Assembly: GCA_029262375.1 (NCBI GenBank)
Contig: JAJCZM010000016.1
Coordinates: forward strand, 1 to 64,000
Direction: 5' to 3'
Source: Deltaproteobacteria bacterium
Lineage (GTDB): Bacteria > Desulfobacterota > Binatia > UBA1149 > SPBQ01
Length of the DNA: 64,000 bases
In this document: positions 8,594-15,977 of the stretch, piece by piece
Layout: the number at the start of each line of letters is the position of its first letter
Numbering within the stretch: position 1 is the first letter of the stretch
Translations under genes and position numbers: made by a program
The notes under the pieces: generated by a model
What the model saw: only the letters and a program-made list of their open reading frames with translations
What the model was told of the DNA's origin: nothing
The model's database searches: none

Positions 8594-9669
8594 CGAACGA
8601 CCCGCCGATAGATCTCGAGCGTGGATGCGGCGGTCTGCTTCCAAGAAAACAAGGCTGCACGTTCGACGCCGCGTCGCGAGAGTTCGGCGGCATAGCCCAT
8701 GTCGCCCACGACCTTCTCGATCGCGTGCACCAAAGCGCCGCGTTCCGCCGTGCCTACGAGCACGCCGGCGTCGCCCACGACCTCGGGAACCGAGCTGTTC
8801 GCGAGTCCGATCACGGGGCAGCCAACAGCCATTGCTTCAATGAACGTCAGTCCGAATCCTTCGTAGGCCGATGGCGATACCATGCACGCCAGCGCGGCGA
8901 GATACGGTGAAACGTCCTCATCTTCCAACTCACCGAGGTAGCGAATACGTGAATCGCCCCACGACAAACACTCAGGCCGATAGCCGGGCCGCATCCGACC
9001 GGCGAGTGCGAGTTGCCAGGGCCGGTCACCGGCCGCAGACCGGAACGCCTCGGCCAGCAGATCAATGTTCTTGCGCGGCTGCAGCGTCCCCAGATAGCCG
9101 ATGGTGACGGGCGAGAGTTCGTAGCGACGTTTGAAGTCTGCAACCGCGGCTTCGCTCGGCGGTCCCAGCTCTCGCGCCGGTGCATATGGGACGATTTCGA
9201 TCTTGCCCACGGCAGCCGGGTAGAAACGCTCGAGATCGCGAGCCGTGCTGCGACTACCGGTAATGATCGCCGATGCACGACGCACGGTCGCGGGCGTTTC
9301 CGTCAGCAGATGCAGGCGCTGGGCGCGGCTGAAGGTCTCCGGCATCACGTTCACTGCGAGATCGTGGATCGAAACGACGCCCGGCACCGACGACCAACGC
9401 GGCAAAACACCTTTGGTTCCGTGGTACACGTCAAAACCCCGGCGTCTCAACGCGCGACCGACCGATAGGTGGTCCCAGAGCGGCTGCTGCCAAGCAGAAG
9501 AAAGCGGTAAGTGGATTGTCTCGACAGCGGCGCCGAACGCTTCGGGGCGATCCGTCAGCACCGTGACCTGATGATCACCGGGCGTCTCCAGCATTCCGCG
9601 CACCAATTGCAACGCGAACGTAGAAGGACCACCGATGGTTCCCGTGACCGCGCCGACCGCAATCTTCAT
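8590..9669 (-). CDS. Family 4 glycosyltransferase (GT-B fold)
   Basis: A 359-residue GT-B enzyme starting MKIAVGAVTGTIGGPSTFA, with a glycine-rich N-terminal loop. The C-terminal donor-binding half has IGYLGTLQPRKNID and SPSAYEGFGLTFIEAMA; the E-x7-E type motif ending in FIEAMA is diagnostic of the GT4 family. Product PEVVGDAG continues the nucleotide-sugar site. The ATG at 9669 overlaps the stop of the upstream fusion gene (ATGA), and its own stop overlaps the next gene. It is therefore part of a translationally coupled set, probably adding a mannose- or glucose-like residue to the same glycan. Confidence 0.87.
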   Translation of the reverse strand: MKIAVGAVTGTIGGPSTFALQLVRGMLETPGDHQVTVLTDRPEAFGAAVETIHLPLSSAWQQPLWDHLSVGRALRRRGFDVYHGTKGVLPRWSSVPGVVSIHDLAVNVMPETFSRAQRLHLLTETPATVRRASAIITGSRSTARDLERFYPAAVGKIEIVPYAPARELGPPSEAAVADFKRRYELSPVTIGYLGTLQPRKNIDLLAEAFRSAAGDRPWQLALAGRMRPGYRPECLSWGDSRIRYLGELEDEDVSPYLAALACMVSPSAYEGFGLTFIEAMAVGCPVIGLANSSVPEVVGDAGVLVGTAERGALVHAIEKVVGDMGYAAELSRRGVERAALFSWKQTAASTLEIYRRVVR

Positions 9670-11780
9670 GCGCGCACCTCGTCGCTCGGTTCCAGTTCGA
9701 TGGTATCCAGTACCCACTGAGGCGGTCTACCGACCTCTCCTTCGACTCCGGCGCGCCATCCTTCTCGCATCGCGTGGACGACTTCGAATCGTCCGCGAAG
9801 TGTGTAACCGAGAGCACTAGCGGACATCAACGCAACGTAGCCCGCAATGTAGAGATACAGACGAAGCCCTTCGAGATGGCGATAGCCCAGGCGCCACAGG
9901 TTTCGTGCCTTGAGGTAGGCGGAGACAATCGTCATTCCTTTGCCGAAACCGCGATGACCCGCATGCGCGACCTCGGCCGCCGGCTCGACGATCGGCGTGA
10001 GCCCGGCCTGACTTGATCGCAGACACAGATCGACCTCTTCGTAGTAGGCGAAGAAGTCCTCGTCGAACCCACCCGTTCGACGATACAGCCGCTCGCTCAA
10101 GAGAATCGCACATCCGAGTACGCCTTGCACCGCGTACGGCTGCTGGCGCGGGCGCCGATAGCGAAGCAGCGTGCGCGGGAACCACGCGACGTCCGCCCAG
10201 AATCTTTCGCCCAGACTGGCCGCCGGTGCGCCCGGCCAGTCGCGGCTGACACGCGGCCCCACGGGCCCCATCACGCGCTCGGAGTGCGCGACGCGAACAA
10301 GTGCGACGAGAGCGGTCGGTGTGACGACCGTGTCGGCATTGAGCAGGAGTACATACTGCGCGCCGGTCGCGAAGAGTTCCGACATCGCAAGATTGTTGCC
10401 GCCCGCGTATCCGAGATTCTCGTCGAGCCACATCATCCGCGCCGCGAACCGCCCGGCCATCGCTTCTTCGAGTCGCCGACGGTGATGAGGCTGCGATGCG
10501 TTGTCTACAACGAGCACATCCAGATCCGGGTAGGCGCAGCGATCCAGCGACTCCAAGCAACGAATCGCAGCATCGGGATCGTTGTAGTGCAGCACGACGA
10601 CGCCTAGCCGTGGACCGTCCTCGAAATCTTCTTCCGGTAGTAGGCGATCCACGTCGCCCGACACGATGGTTTTCCACTGGCCGGCTAGAACGTCGCTCGA
10701 AAGCCGGTCGTTCATCAGCGTGCCCGCGTTATCTGCGAGTCGAGCACGAAGCGACGGGTCGGCCGCCAGGAGCGTGATCGCCTCGGCCAGAGCCGGCCCG
10801 CTGGGCTCACAAAGGTAGGCGTCGCGACCATCGGTGAAGACTTCGCGCACGGCGGGCGTATCGGCGGTGACGATCGTGCCGTGCACCGCCGCCGCCTCGT
10901 ACACCTTATTCGGGATGACCATCCGTGCCTTCGACGATGTCCCGAAAATCCCGAGCACGATGTCGGCCAACGCGAGACGCGCGCCGAGCTGCTCGTACGG
11001 AATCCAGTCTACAAAGGTCGCGTCGACTCCTGCCGCACGCACCCGCGGCTCGACCCATGCACGTTCGGTACCGGTGCCGATGAACGTAAACCGCAATCGC
11101 GGATGCTCAGCGAGCTTCTCGATCGCGTGGGCGACGACGTCCAGCCCATGCAGCGGAAGATACTGGCCGAAGTACAGAACCTCGACGACTTCGTCGTCCA
11201 TCGGCGTCGCCTCGCCATCGCGCTCGGCAGGCTTGAATGCCGCGACGTCCGCGCCCAGATGGCACGTCACGAGTTTCGATTCTTCCACCCCTAGTTCATC
11301 TCGGAAGTAGAGGCGGTGCGCATCGGTATCGACGACTACGCAATCGGCTGCGCGGCAACACAGTCTATCTACCGTCCGGAGTATCCCATGCGCCCATGAG
11401 CCACGGGCGTACACGCGACGATCGTCGACGAGCGTTTCAGTAAGCGAAACCAACGGCGCGAAAACAATGCGCGGCCCGGAGCGCAAACCGAGCAATCGTA
11501 GAAGAAGTACGTCGAGTTGACCGTTGAAGCCGATCACCGCAACGGGCGCTCCGCCGCAGCGCCACCAGCGGCGTGCGAGTCGCGCTGCGGCAACGAGCCA
11601 CTGAACTCCGAGTCGTACGAGACTCAGCGGCGAAAAGTAGCGCGCGTCTTTGTCGCGCGTACGCTCCCAGAGAGGTTCGTGAATCTCCACGACCTCGTAG
11701 CCGGCATCGGCTACGCAAGCACGATAGATCCGGTTCGCACTGTGGTCCCGATTATAAGTTCCGAAAAAACAGACCCGCAT
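9666..11780 (-). CDS. Bifunctional GT4-GT2 glycosyltransferase
   Basis: One 704-residue protein holds two transferases. Residues 1 to ~385 are a GT-B/GT4 enzyme, opening MRVCFFGTYNRDHSANR and with PNKVYEAAAVHGTIV at the donor site. Residues ~395-640 are a GT-A/GT2 enzyme with VVVLHYNDPDAAIRCL, VLVVDNASQP, ENLGYAGGNN and LLLNADT. The tail, ~640-700, contains a hydrophobic segment (YLYIAGYVALMSASALGY) that may anchor it. The fusion suggests two consecutive sugars are added without release. It lies directly upstream of, and overlaps, a stand-alone GT4 gene. Boundaries are approximate, read from motifs only. Confidence 0.85.
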   Translation of the reverse strand: MRVCFFGTYNRDHSANRIYRACVADAGYEVVEIHEPLWERTRDKDARYFSPLSLVRLGVQWLVAAARLARRWWRCGGAPVAVIGFNGQLDVLLLRLLGLRSGPRIVFAPLVSLTETLVDDRRVYARGSWAHGILRTVDRLCCRAADCVVVDTDAHRLYFRDELGVEESKLVTCHLGADVAAFKPAERDGEATPMDDEVVEVLYFGQYLPLHGLDVVAHAIEKLAEHPRLRFTFIGTGTERAWVEPRVRAAGVDATFVDWIPYEQLGARLALADIVLGIFGTSSKARMVIPNKVYEAAAVHGTIVTADTPAVREVFTDGRDAYLCEPSGPALAEAITLLAADPSLRARLADNAGTLMNDRLSSDVLAGQWKTIVSGDVDRLLPEEDFEDGPRLGVVVLHYNDPDAAIRCLESLDRCAYPDLDVLVVDNASQPHHRRRLEEAMAGRFAARMMWLDENLGYAGGNNLAMSELFATGAQYVLLLNADTVVTPTALVALVRVAHSERVMGPVGPRVSRDWPGAPAASLGERFWADVAWFPRTLLRYRRPRQQPYAVQGVLGCAILLSERLYRRTGGFDEDFFAYYEEVDLCLRSSQAGLTPIVEPAAEVAHAGHRGFGKGMTIVSAYLKARNLWRLGYRHLEGLRLYLYIAGYVALMSASALGYTLRGRFEVVHAMREGWRAGVEGEVGRPPQWVLDTIELEPSDEVRA

Positions 11781-11791
11781 GGATGCGGCCG

Positions 11792-12739
11792 CTACTTGGT
11801 ATCGCCGAGTTCGAGCTTGCGGATTCGGACAAGTGCGTCCTCGAGCATCCGTCGACTGGATGCGAGAAGGTCCGCCATCAACCCGAACAACATCGCCTGA
11901 AACCCGGCTAGCAACAGGACGGCCGCCAAGATCAACGATTGAACGTGACCCGATCCTCCGCTGGTAAAGTAGTAGTACGTGAAGCGTGCACCGATCACGC
12001 CACCTGCAAGCAGCAACACGCCCCCCAAGAGGGCGAACACCCGCAACGGATTGTAGAGGGCGTAGATACGAATGAGCGTTCCGATACTGCGGGTCACGTA
12101 GCTGCGCATTCCGCGAAAGAGGCGCGAAGGACGCGTCACCTCGTTTGCTTCGATATCCACGTGCGTCACGAACAGCTGCTTCTTGCCCGCTTGGATGATC
12201 GTCTCGAGCGTGTACGTGAAGTCCGAGACCACGTTCATGCGCAACGCGGCGCGTCTAGAAAAGGCTCGAAACCCGCTCGTCGTGTCCGGGACGCTCGTCC
12301 CCGACAGGCCGCGCACGACCCACGATCCGAGATACTGCAGCAAGCGCTTCAGGATCGAGAAGTGCTGCAACCGGTGAGGCGCACGGTTGCCAATCACCAA
12401 ATCGGCCTCGCCATGGAGAATGGGAGCTATAAGGAGAGGGATGGCGTCGCCCGGATACTGGTTGTCCCCGTCGGTATTCACCACGATATCGGCGCCTCGC
12501 TGGAGCGCCACGTCCAACCCTTCTGAGAACGCGCGTGCCAGCCCCTGGTTCACGGGTGAGCGGATGATCTGATCGGCGCCGGCACGACGCGCTACCTCGG
12601 CGGTATCATCGGTGCTGCCGTCATCGATCACGATGACCTCGATATCGTCTATCCCTTTGATTTGCCTGGGCAAATCAGCGATCGTCTGCCCCAGCGTCGA
12701 GGATTCGTTGTAGCAGGGAATCTGGATGACGAGCTTCAC
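11792..12739 (-). CDS. GT2 transferase with two C-terminal membrane helices (GtrB/ArnC-like)
   Basis: A 315-residue protein with MKLVIQIPCYNESSTL, VIDDGSTDDT and the metal motif VNTDGDNQYP, then DTTSGFRAFSRRA. This is the Dpm1/GtrB/ArnC pattern of enzymes that charge polyprenyl phosphate. Two hydrophobic helices follow (VFALLGGVLLLAGGVIGA and LILAAVLLLAGFQAMLFGL), as in GtrB. It is the first gene of the minus-strand glycan operon, starting ~200 bp from the divergent promoter of the secreted protein. With the second, soluble Dpm1-like enzyme at 6766, the operon appears to make more than one lipid-linked sugar, or to divide the task. Confidence 0.83.
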   Translation of the reverse strand: MKLVIQIPCYNESSTLGQTIADLPRQIKGIDDIEVIVIDDGSTDDTAEVARRAGADQIIRSPVNQGLARAFSEGLDVALQRGADIVVNTDGDNQYPGDAIPLLIAPILHGEADLVIGNRAPHRLQHFSILKRLLQYLGSWVVRGLSGTSVPDTTSGFRAFSRRAALRMNVVSDFTYTLETIIQAGKKQLFVTHVDIEANEVTRPSRLFRGMRSYVTRSIGTLIRIYALYNPLRVFALLGGVLLLAGGVIGARFTYYYFTSGGSGHVQSLILAAVLLLAGFQAMLFGLMADLLASSRRMLEDALVRIRKLELGDTK

Positions 12740-12940
12740 TGGGTTAGTACCTTTGGCCTACTCTCCCCCCCGGTCGAGAGGCTATCTCAAGCCGGCTGAT
12801 GACTGTACTCAGGCGGGAGCCTCAGCAGTGTAGCACGGCGTAAGCCCGCGTAACGAGTCAGCTTTTGGGGTGCTCGGCGGTACGGCAGAACCCCGCATGC
12901 GCAAAAACGTGTACGGGTACGGGATTCCCCGGATTTTTCC

Positions 12941-12969
12941 TTGACAAACTCTCGAGGCCGCACTTATAA
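12941..12969 (+). promoter_or_regulatory. Near-consensus sigma70 promoter
   Basis: TTGACA (12941-12946), a 17-bp spacer and TTATAA (12964-12969) make one of the strongest-looking promoters in the window. It points at the secreted protein at 13133. The expected transcript start is near 12976, leaving a leader of about 155 nt. The region 12740-12940, upstream of it and between the divergent operons, holds no gene I can support. Confidence 0.75.
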
Positions 12970-12975
12970 CACTTA

Positions 12976-13132
12976 CCAAACCTGCAAAGGAGCAGTCCCT
13001 TGGGGATGCGTGTATCGGTTTCGAGACACGCGCGACAGCAACTGAGTAGGCAGATTGGGGGCGGACGCGAACCCGCTCGCGCCTTGCAGCCCGAAAATAA
13101 AAAAGCGTTTCCGATCTCAGGAGGAGGAACAG
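12976..13132 (+). promoter_or_regulatory. Structured 5' leader RNA, unknown class
   Basis: The leader can fold several hairpins. CTGC/GCAG lies at about 12982-12995. A longer one at 13008-13031 has arms GCGTGT/ACACGC, an A-G mismatch, then TCG/CGA. A third, CGCGA/TCGCG, lies at 13066-13081. An unpaired A-rich stretch (13093-13104) and a strong Shine-Dalgarno, AGGAGGAGG (~13119-13127), precede the ATG. It does not match a riboswitch class I can name; some pieces loosely resemble c-di-GMP-I elements, but in the wrong order. It may be a cis-regulatory RNA or a transcript-stabilising leader. Confidence 0.4.
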
Positions 13133-13786
13133 ATGAAAAAGACTCTCTTCACATTGGCAGCTGTTGCGACAGTTGCTCTATTTAGCGCAAGCACCGCGTC
13201 CGCACAGTGTGCTTTCGACGCCCCCGGTAAGGCAAAAGGCCTCAAGTCAGACATGACTCGTGGCTATGCGCCTTGCGGTTCAGGCATTACTTTCCCTTCG
13301 TCGAACACGGCTGGCAGCTCCGGTACTCCCGGTTGCACGCCTCCCACGCCGTATTCGTCGTTCTTGTTCAGTGACAAGGGCAAGTGCTCGATCAAATCGA
13401 GCGCGAAACTCGAGTCGCCTTGCGGTACCGGTACTCCCGGTGACTGCTCGAACCTGACACTTCAGGCGAAGTGCGGCGGCATCACCAACGCTGATGGCGT
13501 AACGCCTATCAGTGGTTCCGGTTGGGCGCTCAACACGCTCGCTCGTACGACACTGAACGACAAAGCCAATGGTGATCAAACGATCATCGATTTCCCGGCT
13601 CAGTTCACGTTTGATCCTGCCAACAAAGGCAAGCTCAAGCTCAAATCTGACACGCACACCCTTCTCCTCCTGCTCTTCGGACCAGGCAACGAGTTGGCTG
13701 CATGCACGTCGCTCGAAACCCTCAGCGTAAAGATCGTCGATCCGCTCGGCAACATCTTTGCAACGATGGGTACGTCCACGCGCTAA
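13133..13786 (+). CDS. Cys-rich secreted protein of unknown function
   Basis: This 217-residue protein has a textbook Sec signal peptide (MKKTLFTLAAVATVALFSAS then TASA, cleavage before Gln25). The mature part has eight Cys, enough for four disulfides, and a Ser/Thr/Gly/Pro-rich segment at about residues 58-80. The second half looks beta-rich, ending VDPLGNIFATMG. I do not recognise the family. Strong promoter, long leader, strong ribosome site and a private terminator point to high expression as a single-gene transcript. It lies between divergent blocks of glycan genes, so it could be a surface protein decorated by them; that link is inferred from position and composition only. Confidence 0.8.
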   Translation: MKKTLFTLAAVATVALFSASTASAQCAFDAPGKAKGLKSDMTRGYAPCGSGITFPSSNTAGSSGTPGCTPPTPYSSFLFSDKGKCSIKSSAKLESPCGTGTPGDCSNLTLQAKCGGITNADGVTPISGSGWALNTLARTTLNDKANGDQTIIDFPAQFTFDPANKGKLKLKSDTHTLLLLLFGPGNELAACTSLETLSVKIVDPLGNIFATMGTSTR

Positions 13787-13814
13787 GTCGGACTAAGCTG
13801 CAAGGCCAAAACTG

Positions 13815-13848
13815 GGCGGCACCTCTTCGGAGGTGCCGCCTTTTTTTT
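13815..13848 (+). terminator. Rho-independent terminator
   Basis: An 11-bp perfect GC-rich stem (13815-13825 with 13830-13840) closed by a TTCG tetraloop is followed by eight T. It ends the secreted-protein transcript 29 bp after its stop codon, so the following GT-C gene must be transcribed by read-through or its own promoter. Confidence 0.95.
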
Positions 13849-13889
13849 GCTTTATTGAAAGCCCCGGCGGCGGCGGGCACCCTGCGTGG

Positions 13890-15977
13890 ATGGCTTTTGG
13901 CTTTGCGCTGGCGACCGGCGTCCTTTCGCTCGTCTCCATCTATCTCTGCTTCCTCGCGCCCGGTCAGGCCTGGTGGCAAGGCCACGGCTCATCGACCCCT
14001 CGCCTCTTTGCACGTGTCGCTCTCTCGGCACTTTGGACCACACTGGTCGGCGTCCTGCTGACGGCCGCCGACGCCTTTCATTTCCCGCTCATCATCCTGA
14101 TCAACTCGGCGGTAACGCTACTAGGCTATCTCTACGTAAGTCTTCCACGACGTGAGAGCGCACTGCTGCCTCCACGGGCGGCCACGACCGGGCTGTTGGT
14201 CGCCATGTTAGCGCTGGCGGCCTACTGGCCCACGTACGACGCACGATTCGGTGCAGCCGACTCCACGACCTATACGAGCGCCGGCATCCACCTAGCGCGC
14301 TCACACACGATCTGGAAGCACGACGATGTCGGCGAACAGCTTCGGCCCGCTACGCGCAAGCTTCTGTTTCGGTCGGTGTTCGGCTACCCGAGCAAGCCTC
14401 CCTATTCGCGGGTCACCGGCGGGATGGTCGTGCGCAATACGGATGACCACCACGTACGGCCGTCGTTCTTCCCGGCGGCGATCATCTGGTCGGCCATCTT
14501 CAGCGAGATCATCAGTCCACGTCACGCCGGTGGCTTCGCATCGGCGTTCTGCGCACTGGCCGTGTGGGCAGTGTGGATTGTCGCTCGTCGGCGCCTCGGC
14601 CCACTCGGGGCAACCACCGTCGCGATGCTCGCGGCGGCGAATGGCGCTGCATACTACGCCGGGAAGATGCCGCTATCGGAGCCCATCGCGTGGTTCTTCG
14701 CGTGGGCCGCCCTCGCGGCGCTCGACGCTTGGGAAGATGACGGGTTCACGAGCGACGGACGATTGGCCGGCCTCATGCTCGGTGCGCTCACGATCATCCG
14801 CCCCGAATTCGCAATGTTCACGGTCTCAGCGCTGTGCATCCGCCGCCTGCTGGCGTTTTCGCTCGGAACGCGCGGACTCGGCCCCAGCTTCGCGTTCGGT
14901 TTTCTGGCGATGAGCGTCGTCGCGTTTATCGAGATTCGGTATCTACAGGGCGCGTATCTTGCGCCAATCGAAGAGGGACTGCGTGCTGTGGGATGGCAGA
15001 TCTTCGTATGGCGGCGCGACACACCGGCGTCGCTGCAGGCGCTTGCGGGCGCCTGCGTCCTCACAGCAGTGGCCGTCGGCATAGGGGCGGTGCGTCGCAT
15101 GGGGCTGGTGAAGACGCTCGCATTCATGATTCCGGCCGGCTTCGTGACTCTCTATTGCGTAGAGTCCACGCCCCGCCCCGCTCGCTCACTGACCTGGTTG
15201 GTGTCGTTTCTTGGTTACGCGGTTCCACTACTCACGCTCCCCGGCATCGTCGTCGCGTGGCGACAACGATCCGAGGTTCGAGGCAATTCCTTCCTGGTGG
15301 TGCTTTCGGTCCTCGTCGGCGGGCTACTGATCTACAACACGCATGTCAGCCCGGCGCTGCCATGGGCGATCCGACGCTTCGTGCCCATCGTGGTGCCGTC
15401 GGCAATCGTTTTCGCGGGTATCGCCGCGGCGGCACTATATCGCCGATCCATGCTTCTGGGCGTGGCTTGTTGGGTTGCAATGATCGTCAGTACGCTGGCT
15501 CCCGCTCGCGAACTCTGGGACCGACAGTTTTACGATGGGGCCGAGCAGCAGCTTCACGAGTTCGTGCAGGATCTTCCGAACGACGGTGTGTATCTCATCG
15601 ACGATCGACTGGCGCCGCTTCTCCTGGGAGTGCCGCTGTGGCTGCTCTACGACATCGATAACGTAGCGGCCAACACCACCACCAAATTCATGCGCCACAT
15701 GACTGACCGCACAATCCGGGAGCTGCGGCCGCACCGACCGTTGTACTACATGCGCCCAACTCCGGTGGCGCTCGATCCGTTGAATGCGTACGAGCGCGAG
15801 CTGATCATGGACTACACGTTTCAGCTTCCGCTCCCCGAACAGACCGAACGCCGCATGCCCAGGGCCACGCACTCGTACTCGACGACGGTATCGGTATTTC
15901 GACTCGGAAAACTCAAGCCGGCTCCCGCCACCGGCGGCGGCACCGGCGGCGGCAATACAAACGCCGGCGCTCGCTAG
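13890..15977 (+). CDS. GT-C-like polytopic membrane protein
   Basis: A 695-residue protein with roughly twelve hydrophobic helices through residue ~520 and a soluble C-terminal region ending in a Gly/Thr-rich tail (ATGGGTGGGNTNAGAR). The ATG at 13890 is preferred; an in-frame ATG at 13833 lies inside the upstream terminator stem and would add an unlikely stretch. The first periplasmic loop has FGAADSTTY, a place where GT-C enzymes keep an acidic residue, and a long loop with HHVRPSFFPAAIIW follows. It resembles uncharacterised ArnT/PMT-like proteins. Its stop overlaps the stop of the convergent sulfatase-like gene. Probable periplasmic glycosyl transfer, weakly supported. Confidence 0.6.
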   Translation: MAFGFALATGVLSLVSIYLCFLAPGQAWWQGHGSSTPRLFARVALSALWTTLVGVLLTAADAFHFPLIILINSAVTLLGYLYVSLPRRESALLPPRAATTGLLVAMLALAAYWPTYDARFGAADSTTYTSAGIHLARSHTIWKHDDVGEQLRPATRKLLFRSVFGYPSKPPYSRVTGGMVVRNTDDHHVRPSFFPAAIIWSAIFSEIISPRHAGGFASAFCALAVWAVWIVARRRLGPLGATTVAMLAAANGAAYYAGKMPLSEPIAWFFAWAALAALDAWEDDGFTSDGRLAGLMLGALTIIRPEFAMFTVSALCIRRLLAFSLGTRGLGPSFAFGFLAMSVVAFIEIRYLQGAYLAPIEEGLRAVGWQIFVWRRDTPASLQALAGACVLTAVAVGIGAVRRMGLVKTLAFMIPAGFVTLYCVESTPRPARSLTWLVSFLGYAVPLLTLPGIVVAWRQRSEVRGNSFLVVLSVLVGGLLIYNTHVSPALPWAIRRFVPIVVPSAIVFAGIAAAALYRRSMLLGVACWVAMIVSTLAPARELWDRQFYDGAEQQLHEFVQDLPNDGVYLIDDRLAPLLLGVPLWLLYDIDNVAANTTTKFMRHMTDRTIRELRPHRPLYYMRPTPVALDPLNAYERELIMDYTFQLPLPEQTERRMPRATHSYSTTVSVFRLGKLKPAPATGGGTGGGNTNAGAR

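Noticed and set aside
12976..13132. c-di-GMP-I (GEMM) riboswitch
   Set aside because: Pieces such as GCAAAGG and GAGTAGGCAG recall it, but the order and the GACGCAAAG core do not fit.
13833..13889. Upstream in-frame start for the GT-C gene
   Set aside because: It lies within the terminator stem of the previous gene.
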